DNA of 18,894 nucleotides from JBBSEZ01 sp038239195. Its GTDB lineage: Bacteria; Planctomycetota; Planctomycetia; Gemmatales; Gemmataceae. Below, piece after piece: positions 1 to 8,700 of the stretch. Under the pieces are notes generated by a model. It made no database searches and was not told where the DNA came from. It saw only the letters and a list, made by a program, of their open reading frames with translations. Made by a program: the position numbers and the translations under genes. Location of the stretch: positions 1 to 18,894 of the forward strand of contig JBBSEZ010000172.1 of the NCBI GenBank assembly GCA_038239195.1, given 5' to 3'. Within the stretch, counting starts at the first letter, position 1; the number at the start of each line of letters is the position of its first letter.

Positions 1-41
1 AGAATGGCCCTCTTCCCGGTTCATCCTTCATCCATTCGAGG

Positions 42-1517
42 TCAGTAGTCCTTGACGCTGAAGCGCCAGCAGCTGAGGCCCAGCAGGAGCCCGATGAACC
101 CGAGGGTGAAGCCGACGGTCTCGGCCCACTTGATTTCCTTGACCTCCGCGTCCACCTCCTTGCGCTTGGGGCTGTCGGGGCCGAGCAGGTCCTTGACGAT
201 CAGGTGCGTCGTCAGCACGTCGAGGTCCTTGTAGCGCGGCAAGAGGTAGTGGACGGTGTCGTTGGTGGTATAGACCCACGAGGGAAAGAGCTCGAAGCCA
301 CTCGCCTTGTCGCGGGTCTGGTTGATCTGCGTATAGGCGACGCCTGTCGTGAAAAGGACGCCCCAGGCCACGCAGGTCATGAGGATCGACACGATGGCGC
401 TGCGGGTGAGCACCCCGAACAGGGTCGAGACGGCGTAGAAGATGGAGAACTGGAAAGTCAGGATGAAGATGCTCAGGAGAAAGCCCGAAGACCAAAGCCC
501 CGTGCGCAAGCCCAGGACCAGCCAGACGCCGATCACGATGACCGTCGTGATGACGAACATGAAGGTGAGCCCGCCGACGTACTTGAAGAGCAACAGGGCC
601 CAGCGGGAGATAGGCTTGGTGATGAGCAGATCGACCGAGCCCTTGCGCAGCATGTTGGGGATGAAGAAGGCGGTCACGATGGTGCTCAGGAGCATCGCCA
701 GCCCCGCCCCCACCCCGGCGACCAACGTGTCCTCGATCCGGTAGATCCAGTTTCCGATGTTCGCCTGCTGGGTGAGGGTGAGCCCCCCGAAGAACACGCC
801 GACGGCGTGAGGCCAGGTGCGGTAGGTCTCCGGCCGAGGCTTCGTTTCGACCAGGAAGCGATATTTGTGGTCGCCCTGTTCCGCGAGCTTGACGCGCGTC
901 ACCTCGAGGGTGCCGTGGGCGGCGAGCTGGCTTTGGACGAAGTACTCCATCTCGGTCGGCCCGAGGCGGTTCAGCTCGGCAGCGAGCTCGGCCTCCAGCC
1001 TCCGCAGCTCCTTCTTGGGAACGTCCTGGCTCTGGGCGCGCATGGTCTGGATGAGCAGCGGCAAGACCCGGTTTCTCGTATCGCGTTCTTCCTTCGTCAG
1101 CTCCTCGGTGGGTCGTTTGAGGTAATATTCTCCCAGCACGAAGAGGCGGAACAGCCCGGGGCCCTCCTTCTTCGGCTTGGGCTTGGGCTTGCCCTCCTCT
1201 TCCTCCTCCTGCTCGGGCTGGGCCTCGACCACGACGAGGTTGTAACTGTAGGTGCCCTCCCACGGGTTGCGCGCGTCGTTGGTCTGCTCGAACTTCTCCA
1301 GCTCGTACTTCAGGGGCGTCTGGCGCATCCCCAACGTGCGCTGGGCCCCCGGGAACCGATTGAGGATGGCCTGGAGCCCTTCTTCGGCGGGTTGCGGCTT
1401 GAAGGAAAGGCTGGCGAGGGCGAGGATGACCAGCCCCGACAGCCCGAACAAGAAATAGATGACCTTGGCATCCATGGTCTCGCGCAGCGAATCGCGCAGG
1501 ATGGCGAGGAACTTCAT
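42..1517 (-). CDS. ABC-2 type transporter permease
   Basis: Integral-membrane subunit of an ABC exporter, 491 residues, starting at the ATG at 1517 with AGAGG about 8 nt upstream. One membrane segment lies near residues 18-40. A large hydrophilic extracytoplasmic region follows (about 45-235), containing an acidic then Lys/Pro-rich linker (EQEEEEEGKPKPKPKKEG). Five or six more membrane segments fill the C-terminal half, ending with one close to the C-terminus. The stretch reading MLRKGSVDLLITKPISRWALL is typical of ABC-2 permeases. The gene starts 25 nt after the stop of the ATPase gene, so the two are almost certainly one operon and one transporter. The substrate cannot be read from the sequence. 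The large loop between TM1 and TM2 is common in planctomycete members of this family (recalled family knowledge, not checked). Confidence 0.88.
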   Translation of the reverse strand: MKFLAILRDSLRETMDAKVIYFLFGLSGLVILALASLSFKPQPAEEGLQAILNRFPGAQRTLGMRQTPLKYELEKFEQTNDARNPWEGTYSYNLVVVEAQPEQEEEEEGKPKPKPKKEGPGLFRLFVLGEYYLKRPTEELTKEERDTRNRVLPLLIQTMRAQSQDVPKKELRRLEAELAAELNRLGPTEMEYFVQSQLAAHGTLEVTRVKLAEQGDHKYRFLVETKPRPETYRTWPHAVGVFFGGLTLTQQANIGNWIYRIEDTLVAGVGAGLAMLLSTIVTAFFIPNMLRKGSVDLLITKPISRWALLLFKYVGGLTFMFVITTVIVIGVWLVLGLRTGLWSSGFLLSIFILTFQFSIFYAVSTLFGVLTRSAIVSILMTCVAWGVLFTTGVAYTQINQTRDKASGFELFPSWVYTTNDTVHYLLPRYKDLDVLTTHLIVKDLLGPDSPKRKEVDAEVKEIKWAETVGFTLGFIGLLLGLSCWRFSVKDY

Positions 1518-1542
1518 CGTGCGGGCCTCTGTCGGTTACGGT

Positions 1543-2538
1543 TTAGCGGCGGCTCGGACGGCGGCGGTCGGCATCGCGGTCATCGACGTCTCCCACCTGG
1601 CGGCGCGAACGTCCCGGCCGCTCGTCCACCCCGGGCTCGATGGCTTCCACGGTCTGGACGAACAGGTCTTCGAGGGTCTGGCGCTTCTCGACCAGGTGGC
1701 GGATGCTCAGCCCGCGGCGGCGCAGCAGATCGACCGCGGCGTCCACGTTCTGCCCCTCGGTCAGGGCCAGCTCCCAGAGCTCGCCGGACCGGCTCACGCG
1801 ATAGCCCAGGGCGGCCACGTCCTCGACGGGCAGTTGTTGCCCGGGGGCCAGGCCGACCTGGATCAGGCCCTGCTGCTGGGTCAGTTCGGCGATGGTGCCC
1901 TGGCGCAGGATCTCGCCGCGCTCCAGGATGATGACGCGGTCGCAGATCAGCTCGACCTCGCCGAGAAGGTGGGAGTTGAGGAAGATGGTGGTGCCCCGAT
2001 CTTTGAGCTCCTGCATCATGCGCCGGATCTCGCGACGGCCCACCGGATCGACGCCGTCGGTCGGCTCGTCGAGGAACACGACCTCGGGCTCGTGGAGCAG
2101 GGCCTGGGCGATGCCGAGGCGCTGCTTCATGCCCTTGGAGTAGGTGCGGATCTTGTAGTGCATGCGCCCGCGCAGCCCGACCAGGTCGAGCACCTCGACG
2201 ATGCGCACCTGGCGCCTGTCGCGCGGCACTTCGAGCAGGGTTCCGTACATGTCCAGCAGCGAGGCCGCCGTGTGGTACTCGGGGAAGCGGTGGTCTTCCG
2301 GCAGGTAGCCGATCTTGCGGCGCGCGGAGACGGTCCCGGCCGGCAAGCCGAGCAGGTCGGCCGTCCCCTCCGTGGGGCTGATGATGCCGAGCAGGATCTT
2401 GATCATCGTCGTCTTGCCGGCGCCGTTCTGGCCGAGCAAGCCGAAGATCTGGCCCTTCTCGACGCTGAACGACACGCCCTTGAGCGCCTGAATCCTGCCG
2501 TATTGTTTGACGAGGTTCCGGATGTCGATGACCGCCAC
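1543..2538 (-). CDS. ABC transporter ATP-binding protein
   Basis: Cytoplasmic ATPase, 331 residues, that should drive the permease encoded just downstream. Walker A is GQNGAGKT at residues 36-43. The ABC signature is the variant YSKGM (about 133-137) in place of LSGGQ, as in many CcmA/NatA-type exporter ATPases. Walker B is VVFLDEPTDGVDP (about 153-165), and the switch histidine is in LNSHLLGE. The usual Q-loop glutamine is replaced by YLPEDHRF, which is frequent in this subgroup. The last 90 or so residues form the C-terminal extension of these exporters and end in a basic Arg-rich tail. The start is GTG at 2538, preceded by AGAGGGTGAG; no ATG fits the conserved N-terminus. The 98 nt upstream to the SDR stop should hold the operon promoter, but I see no clear one. 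Confidence 0.93.
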   Translation of the reverse strand: MAVIDIRNLVKQYGRIQALKGVSFSVEKGQIFGLLGQNGAGKTTMIKILLGIISPTEGTADLLGLPAGTVSARRKIGYLPEDHRFPEYHTAASLLDMYGTLLEVPRDRRQVRIVEVLDLVGLRGRMHYKIRTYSKGMKQRLGIAQALLHEPEVVFLDEPTDGVDPVGRREIRRMMQELKDRGTTIFLNSHLLGEVELICDRVIILERGEILRQGTIAELTQQQGLIQVGLAPGQQLPVEDVAALGYRVSRSGELWELALTEGQNVDAAVDLLRRRGLSIRHLVEKRQTLEDLFVQTVEAIEPGVDERPGRSRRQVGDVDDRDADRRRPSRR

Positions 2539-2636
2539 GACTCACCCTCTCGGACGGGGGGCTTCAGACACTGGGAATAGCTTAGTGACCAACCGCGTTC
2601 GGGAATAGGGGGCCATCGGTTTCCGACGCGCCGTCC

Positions 2637-3419
2637 TCAAAAGTCCCTCGTATACCCCGCCGTCCACCCGCCGTCCACGGTGAGGACGTGCCCGGTCACG
2701 TAACTGTTCTCCGGGTCGGCCAGGAACAGCGCGGCGACCGCGATCTCGTCGGTCGTGCCGGGCCGGCCGAGCGGGACGTGGTCGAGCATGCGCTGGACGT
2801 GCTCGCGGAACTTGCCCCCCTCGCCGTAGAACAACTGCCGCGTCCCCTCCGTCAGCGTCGAGCCGGGGGCGATGGCGTTCACCAGGATGCCGTGCGGCCC
2901 CAGCTCCAGGGCCATCGCGCGCGTGAGGTTGATGACCCCCGCCTTGGCGGCGACGAACGCGCACTGCAACCGCAACGGCACCAGCCCCGCGATGGACGCG
3001 ATGTTGATGATGCGCCCCGACCCCTGCGTGCGCATCGCGGCGGCCGCCGCCCGGCTGACCTCGAAGACGCCGGTCAGATCGACGGCCAGCAGGCGGTCCC
3101 ACTCCTCGCGCGGAAACTGGTCGATGGGCACTCGATGGGCCAGCGTGTTGACCCCGGCGTTGTTGACCACCAGGTCGAGTCGGCCAAACGTGGCGACCAC
3201 CTGAGCGACGACGGCCTGGACCTCGTCGGGGCGCGTGACGTTCATCGAAAACGCCCTGGCGCCGGGAAAGCGCGCCGCGGCCCGGGACGCATCGGCCGCG
3301 TCGAGGTCGGTGTAGATCACCTGGCTCCCGTTGGCGGCCAGGCGATCCGCAATCGCCTGGCCGATGCCGCGCGCCGCGCCGGTGACCAGGCTGACCTTGC
3401 CTGCCAGGTCGCACTTCAT
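2637..3419 (-). CDS. SDR-family dehydrogenase/reductase with Tyr-to-Phe active site
   Basis: Short-chain dehydrogenase, 260 residues, Rossmann fold, cytoplasmic. The nucleotide-binding motif TGAARGIG is at 13-20. D38 after the second beta strand suggests NAD(H) preference. NNAG is at 86-89 and the catalytic Ser at 142 (NIASIAG). The catalytic YxxxK motif reads FVAAK: residue 155 is Phe (codon TTC, 2957-2955) and Lys159 is present. The tetrad Asn position reads Asp (VDLTGVF, D114). The C-terminal PG-x-loop and VDGG end are normal. The ATG at 3419 overlaps the transporter stop (ATGA), implying translational coupling. Relatives are FabG-like and sugar-acid dehydrogenases; with an organic-anion transporter in front, a sugar-acid or hydroxy-acid substrate is plausible. 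The missing tyrosine leaves activity uncertain. Confidence 0.9.
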   Translation of the reverse strand: MKCDLAGKVSLVTGAARGIGQAIADRLAANGSQVIYTDLDAADASRAAARFPGARAFSMNVTRPDEVQAVVAQVVATFGRLDLVVNNAGVNTLAHRVPIDQFPREEWDRLLAVDLTGVFEVSRAAAAAMRTQGSGRIINIASIAGLVPLRLQCAFVAAKAGVINLTRAMALELGPHGILVNAIAPGSTLTEGTRQLFYGEGGKFREHVQRMLDHVPLGRPGTTDEIAVAALFLADPENSYVTGHVLTVDGGWTAGYTRDF

Positions 3420-4753
3420 GAAGAATGCTCCTTTGGTTGCGGAAGGGGGGCCGAGCGAGGGACGCGGATCAGGGCGACGATCGCGCCGCCAGCCACGTAG
3501 CAGCCCGCCAGGAACAGCAGGCAGGCTCGATCGTCGAACTTGGCCTCCTTCATCTCGCCCACGACTGCCGAGCCAACCAGCCCGGCCAGGTTGGCGCTCA
3601 TGTTGATGAACCCAATGGACACCGCCGCCGCCGAGGCCGACAGGGTCAGCGTCGGCAGCACCCAGAACGGCGAGGGCCAGAAGAAGGCGAACAGCCCGAC
3701 CAGACACAGCCAGCCGAAGACGGCGCCCCACGACTGGCCCGGCACCATGCTGGCCGCGAGAAAGGTGCCCGTCAAGACCTGGCCGGCCACGCAGTGCCAC
3801 TTCCGCTCCCCGGTCCGGTCGGACGACTGGCCCGACACCCACACCCCCGCCAGGCCACAGGCGTAGACCAGCCCCGTCCAGGCCAGCACCTCGCGGGGCG
3901 TCGTGGCCCCCCGCAGCTCTTTCAACAGGTTCTCCACAGCGGTCGGCAGCCAGAATACCAGGGCGTAGCCGCCGGTGTTGGTCGCGAAGATCCCCAGGGC
4001 CAGCAGCCACGTGATGGGCTGGCGCAAGGCCTGGCCCAGACCGACGTGGCCCACCCCGGCCGCTTCGCGGCGCTCGGCCGCCAGCACCTCTTCCAGCCAG
4101 GCCCGCTCGGCGGGGGCCAGCCACGTCGCCTGCCCGGGCCGGTCGGTCAGGAGGAACGGTACGGCCACGCCCATCAGCACGGCCGGGAGCCCTTCGACGA
4201 GGAAGACCCACTGCCACCCGGCCATCCCGAGCGCGTCTATCTCCAGGACCCAGCTCGACACGAGAGCGCCCAGCGCCAGGCTCACGGGCACGCCGAGCAC
4301 AAGCCCTGCCATGGCCCGGCCCCGGTCGGCGCGCGGGAACCAGTGGGTGAAATAGACGATGATGCCCGGGAAGAAGCCGGCCTCGGCCAGGCCGAGCAGG
4401 ACGCGCGCCACGTAAAACTGCGTCGGCGTCCTCACCAGGGCCATGCCCATCGAGCACAGCCCCCAGGTGACGAGGATGCGGGCGAACCACTTGCGGGCGC
4501 TCCAGCGCTCGACGAGCAAGGCCCCCGGGACTTCCAGGATGAGGTAGCCGACGAAGAAGATGCCGAACCCCCAACCGAACACCTCGTCGGAAAAATGCAG
4601 GTCGTTCTGCATCCGCAGCTTGGCGAAGCCGACGTTGGCCCGGTCGAGGTAGGCGATGACGTAGAGGACAAAGACGAGCGGCAAAATCCGCCAGGCGACC
4701 TTGCGGCGGACCGCGCGCGGATCTACGCCGGAGGGAGAGGGCTCGGCAGTCAT
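3416..4753 (-). CDS. MFS transporter, anion:cation symporter (ACS) type
   Basis: Major facilitator permease, 445 residues, about 12 membrane helices in two halves of six. The first helix reads RILPLVFVLYVIAYLDRANVGFA, the hallmark of the ACS family (phthalate, hexuronate, glucarate and tartrate carriers). It continues with GFGIFFVGYLILEVPGALLVERWSARKWF (helix 2 and the motif-A loop) and LLGLAEAGFFPGIIVYFTHWFP (helices 4-5). A longer reading frame runs upstream to 4873, but the ATG at 4753 has AGGAG about 6 nt before it, and the extra 40 residues look non-coding. It probably imports a carboxylic or sugar acid with a cation. Its stop codon overlaps the SDR start, so transporter and dehydrogenase likely serve one catabolic step. 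The exact substrate is unknown. Confidence 0.92.
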   Translation of the reverse strand: MTAEPSPSGVDPRAVRRKVAWRILPLVFVLYVIAYLDRANVGFAKLRMQNDLHFSDEVFGWGFGIFFVGYLILEVPGALLVERWSARKWFARILVTWGLCSMGMALVRTPTQFYVARVLLGLAEAGFFPGIIVYFTHWFPRADRGRAMAGLVLGVPVSLALGALVSSWVLEIDALGMAGWQWVFLVEGLPAVLMGVAVPFLLTDRPGQATWLAPAERAWLEEVLAAERREAAGVGHVGLGQALRQPITWLLALGIFATNTGGYALVFWLPTAVENLLKELRGATTPREVLAWTGLVYACGLAGVWVSGQSSDRTGERKWHCVAGQVLTGTFLAASMVPGQSWGAVFGWLCLVGLFAFFWPSPFWVLPTLTLSASAAAVSIGFINMSANLAGLVGSAVVGEMKEAKFDDRACLLFLAGCYVAGGAIVALIRVPRSAPLPQPKEHSS

Positions 4754-4804
4754 CGTCGCTCCTACCACCGGGGAGAGGAATGGCGTCGTGGAGGCGTTCA
4801 GAAC

Positions 4805-4810
4805 AATATA
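4805..4810 (-). promoter_or_regulatory. possible -10 box for the MFS-SDR operon
   Basis: On the minus strand the hexamer TATATT (5 of 6 matches to TATAAT) lies about 52 nt before the MFS start, in otherwise GC-rich DNA. No convincing -35 element sits 16-18 nt further upstream. It is offered as a weak candidate only. It also lies just outside the degenerate LRR fragment on the opposite strand. Confidence 0.25.
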
Positions 4811-4811
4811 G

Positions 4812-4960
4812 TCGTGGGCTGCGAACCTCCCAGCGGGGCCGAGCGGCGAGCAGTTCCTGAACGTGGGCCACAACGAAATTACCGGGACCGACCTGCGCTG
4901 CTCCGCGACCTGCCGGCGCTGGAGAGGTTGACCGTGTGGAAAACCTATCTCCCGCTCCAG
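4812..4960 (+). pseudogene. degenerate leucine-rich-repeat protein fragment
   Basis: Two pieces of LRR-like protein are readable on the plus strand in different frames. From 4818 the frame gives AANLPAGPSGEQFLNVGHNEIT. From 4901 a second frame gives LRDLPALERLTVWKTYL. Both fit the planctomycete LRR pattern (L..L..L.V..T.IT) and would join into about one and a half repeats if a small indel near 4884-4900 were repaired. There is no start codon with a ribosome site, the first frame meets TGA near 4929, and nothing LRR-like continues beyond about 4960. I read it as a relic left by deletion. The match is short, so chance resemblance cannot be excluded. Confidence 0.42.
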
Positions 4961-4993
4961 GACACGAGAGCGCCTGTTGGCAGCAGCGCATTC

Positions 4994-5611
4994 TCAGTTC
5001 AACCGATGCACGTCGAGTATCCCGGCAAAGCCCGGCAGCAACTTCGTCGCGTACGTCTGCCCGCCGCCAACCTCGATCGGCCGCTGCCAGCGGTCTCCGC
5101 GCCGTCGATACACCCACAGCGCCGGGTGGTCGGCGTCCTCGCGCGAGTCGAGCACCCGGTATTCGCGAATGGACGGCACCTGCAAGTACAGCCCGACGTT
5201 GCGCTCCAAATCCTTGGCCGGATCGCCGGGCGACAGTACCTCGGCCACCAGCACCGGGCTGACGTCGCGCCAGTCCATGTCGGCGACGGGCAGGTCGATG
5301 GGGTAATCCTTGTAAGCGGCCACGTCGGGCTCGGGCTGCGTCTCCTCCACCCGGTCGAGCAGGAACACGCGCGCCTTGGGCGCGACGTGGTTGATGACCT
5401 CGGGATGAACGATCGAGTACGCGAGGAGCTTGCGCAAGCGCAACAGCCAGACGTCTAACCAGCCTTGCCGCGCGTCCGGGGCGGGCGACACGTACAACCT
5501 CCCTTAAATGAGCTCGTACCGGTGCCCTTCCTCCCAGCGGGCCGAGCGAAACTCTTCGTGCGTCAACGGCCGCCCACGATCGGCCGGGCCTGGCTTCAAC
5601 GCGGTCGTCAT
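4994..5611 (-). pseudogene. Uma2-family (DUF820) nuclease gene split by an in-frame stop
   Basis: Reading from the ATG at 5611 (GGTGAGG upstream), the first 35 codons give an Uma2-type N-terminus ending LTHEEFRSARWEEGHRYELI. Then comes TAA (5506-5504), and the same frame continues GRLYVSPAPD to a stop at 4994. The stop sits where the family has the acidic residue of YELI(D/E)G, so a single GAA-to-TAA change explains it. Repaired, the protein would be 205 residues, normal for the family. Later motifs of the PD-(D/E)XK-like fold are intact: EPDVAAY and VAEVLSPGDPAKDLERNVGLYLQVPSIREYRVLD. A strong ribosome site (AAGGGAGG) overlaps the stop, 6 nt before GTG at 5491, so a 165-codon distal product might still be made, lacking the N-terminal acidic motif. 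Function of the family is poorly defined. Confidence 0.8.
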
Positions 5612-5645
5612 GAATGCGCCTCACCTTCTCCGGAATGTCCCCCGT

Positions 5646-5711
5646 CCCCGTACGTCAGGCTTTCCAGCCTGACTCCGCAAAAAGTCAGGCTGGAAAGCCT
5701 GACGTACGGGG
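5646..5711. repeat. perfect 29-bp inverted repeat with nested palindromes
   Basis: The left arm (5646-5674) and right arm (5683-5711) are exact reverse complements over 29 bp, separated by an 8-nt loop (CCGCAAAA). Each arm is itself partly palindromic: GTCAGGCT, four bases, then AGCCTGAC. The structure begins 3 nt after the stop codon of the large PVC gene (minus strand), so it probably ends that transcript, possibly in both directions. No clear U-tract follows, so it may instead be a dispersed REP- or MITE-like element that landed there. I recall similar GTCAGGCT..AGCCTGAC hairpins in planctomycete genomes but cannot check this. Confidence 0.9.
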
Positions 5712-5713
5712 CC

Positions 5714-8700
5714 CTATTTCCCCGGCTCCGACTCCATGAACGCGAACAGGTCCGCGATCTCCTCCTTGCTCAGCGCCTCCAGCAGCCCCTCCGGCATCAC
5801 CGAGATCAGCGAGGCGTAGCGCTGCTCGACGTCGATCTTCTTCACCGTCACCTTGCTGCCGTCGCTCAGCAAGACGCTCAGCGACCCCTCCTGGTCGGCC
5901 ACCAGGCCCGTCAGCGTGATCCCCCTCTTCGTGACGATCGTCGTCGAGCGGTACTGGTCGCTGATGACCTTCGACGGGTACACGATCGACTCCAGCGTAT
6001 CGGCCCGCTTGAAGCGCTTCGACAGCGTGCTCAGGTCGGGGCCGACGCCCTCGCCTTCCTTGCCGTACTTGTGGCACTTGATGCACTGCGCCTTCTCGAA
6101 GACGGCCCGGCCTCGCTTCGCGTTCCCCGTCTTGCCCTCCTTGTTGAGATAGGTCAACAGCTCGCCGAACTTGTACTTCGACATGGGCGGCCGATCGCCG
6201 GCCACGTCCGGCAGCGCCGGCTCCTTGGGGAAGGCCTGCACGTACCACTTCCCCCACGACTGGAGCTCCCCCTTCCAGTCGCTCTTCTCGGAGCCGAACT
6301 CCCGGCCCCCGCTCCAGTGGCGCAACACCTCCACCGCCTTCCAGCGGTTGCCCGGGTCGAGCTTGCGGCTGGCGAGGATCAGCGCCCGGTAGGCCTTCGC
6401 GTCGTCGGCCTTCGGCTTGATGGGCGACTTCTTCAGGGCGGCCACGACGTCGAAGAGGAGCACCTTGTTGGGCGTGTTCAGCCCGGCGAGCAGGTCGGGG
6501 TAAAGGTCCGCCTTGGGGCGATCGATCGCCGTGCGCAGGATCGCCTCGCTCACGGCCCGACGCACGTCGGCCTCGCGGTGGACCTTGCCCAGGCGCCCCG
6601 TCAGCGCCTTGAGGTCGGCCACCAGCGCTGGCTCCCGGTCGCGCTGCAAGCGCTGCGCCAGCACCAGGCTCACGAGCGGCGTCTTCTCGCCCGACGCCAG
6701 CAGGGCCTTGCGGTCGGCCAGCGTGAAGGCGCTCAGGCACTCCCGGAAGATGTTTTCGAGGAACGGCACGTAGCTGTGCCCGCCAGCCCACGTCTTTGTC
6801 GATTCGTACCACCTCACCAGGGCTGCCTTCTGCTCCGTCGTCCAGCCCTCGTGCAACAGCCGCAGGCAGTAGAAGTAGTGGATCTGCTGCTGCCGGTCGC
6901 CGTTGCTCGCCTGGAGCGCCGCCAGGAGCTTGGCATGCACTGGCGAGTCAATCCCGCCGGCACGCTTCAGGTGCGTGAGCACGATGGCCAGCTCGCGGTT
7001 GACCCGCTTGTCGGCGTGGGGGAAGAGCCCGTCGCAGCGGGCGGCGATCGCCTTGAGCGCGGCGGGCGGTTTGCCGGCGTGGAACAGCACCATCTGCACC
7101 ACGCGGGCGTAGTCGAGCACGGAGCGGGCGTCGCCCGGGGCGGCCTTCTCGAGGCGGGCGTAAATGGCCTCGGCGTTGGCCTCGGCCTGATTCGTCTTGC
7201 ACAGGGCGAGGATGGCGTGATAAGCGATCAGATCGTTCGTCTCGGTGCCCAGTTTGGCCAACCACTTCGCAGGAGCGATGCGCTCCAGCACCAGCCGAGC
7301 GGCGGTACAAACGAAGTGGTCCTTGTCGCCCAGCAACGGCCAGACGTCGGCGACGGGCGGCTCGACGCCGGCGCGGATCAGCGCCTCGCAGGCGCGACGG
7401 CGCACCATCGCGTCGTCGTCCTTCAGCGCCTTGAGCAGCGCCCCGTGCCCGTCCTTGTCGCCGCGCACGCCGAGCAGCCAGACGGCGTGGGCGCGCACGT
7501 CGGCGTCGCCATCGGCGGCGAGCGTCTTCAGCAGGCCGGCGTCGAGCTTCAGCTTGTGCAGGTGGAGGAGCGTCAGGGCCCGGACGCGCTCGCGCACCGG
7601 GGCCTTCGCGTCGGTTGCCACCTTTTGAAGGTCGGTGCTGGCGGCCTCGCGCCCGCCGCGCCCCGCAAGGTACTGCGCGAACCGCGCCTGGCTCCAGGCG
7701 GCCAGCGGCTGCACGAGGTGCGAGCTCTCGTTCTCTGCTTTCTTCGCCGCGCCTTCGTGGACGATGCGATACACCCCGCCCCGCGTGCCGCGCCCGCCCG
7801 TCGTGAAGTAGATGGCCCCGTCCGGCGCCACTTCGAGGTCGGTCACGTTCATCGGCGCCCCGACGCAGAACTTCTCGACGTCGGCCTTGTAGGTCGCCCC
7901 CTCCCTCTTGAGATGCACCGCGTAGATGATGCCGAGCGACCAGTCGGCCATGAAGTAGGCCCCGCGGTACTTCTTCGGATACGCCGGGTGGTCGTAGAAC
8001 TCGAGCCCCACCGGCGAGCCGCGGCCCGTCTCGTAGAGGGGCGGCAGACTATCGAGGTAGTAATTGGGCGTGTTGGCCGCGCCGGTGCGCCAGACGAAGT
8101 CGGCGCCGGGCGTGCAGTGGTTGATGCGCACGTCGCGATACCAGGGCAGGCCCTCGTCCCATTCCATGTCGCTGTCGAACGTGAACAGCTCGGCGAAGGG
8201 GCTGAAGGCGGCGTCGAAGTGGTTGCGGAACCCGGCCGCGACCAGGCTCACGTTCTTGCCTTCGTGGTCCATCCGCCAGATGGTCCCGCCGGGGGCCAGG
8301 ATGTTGGCGGCGTGGCCGTTGGCATCGTTGAGGCGCGGCAACAGCACGTCCTCGGTGGAGCCCTTCTTGCCTTGGTCGGGGCCCGGGTTGCCGGTCGGCC
8401 AGCGACGCAGCGGCGAGTTGGGGGCCAGCTTCGCGGGGTTGGGGGCCTTGCCCTTGCCGAGATCGACCCAGGCGTGGTTGCCGATCACCACGTAGAGCCA
8501 GCCGTCGGGCCCGTGCAGGATGGCATGCGGGCCATGCTCCCCCATCCCGCCCTTGAACTTGTGCAGAAGCGTTACCTCGTCGATCTTGTCGGCGCCCTTG
8601 GTATCGCGGCAGCGGTAGAGGCCGGTGCCCTTGGGCCCGTTGCCGACGAGGTAGAGGCCGTCCTTGATCCAGCACATGCCGTGGCTGCCCTTGATCTGCG

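Noticed and set aside
1..41. Possible partial gene at the left edge
   Set aside because: Only 41 nt, no readable family sequence in any frame.
204..1931. Plus-strand open frame opposite the ABC genes
   Set aside because: Low-complexity shadow; the minus strand encodes clear ABC components.
4754..4811. Upstream extension of the MFS protein by 40 residues (to 4873)
   Set aside because: The ATG at 4753 has a good AGGAG site and the extension has no ACS-family resemblance.
3425..5458. Long plus-strand open frame opposite the MFS gene and adjoining region
   Set aside because: Composition is typical of an antisense GC-rich frame. Only the short LRR-like piece near 4900-4950 was kept, as a relic.
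3420..5624. In-frame extension of the SDR gene to 995 residues
   Set aside because: It runs through the MFS and Uma2 genes in the wrong frame; the ATG at 3419 begins the SDR fold exactly.
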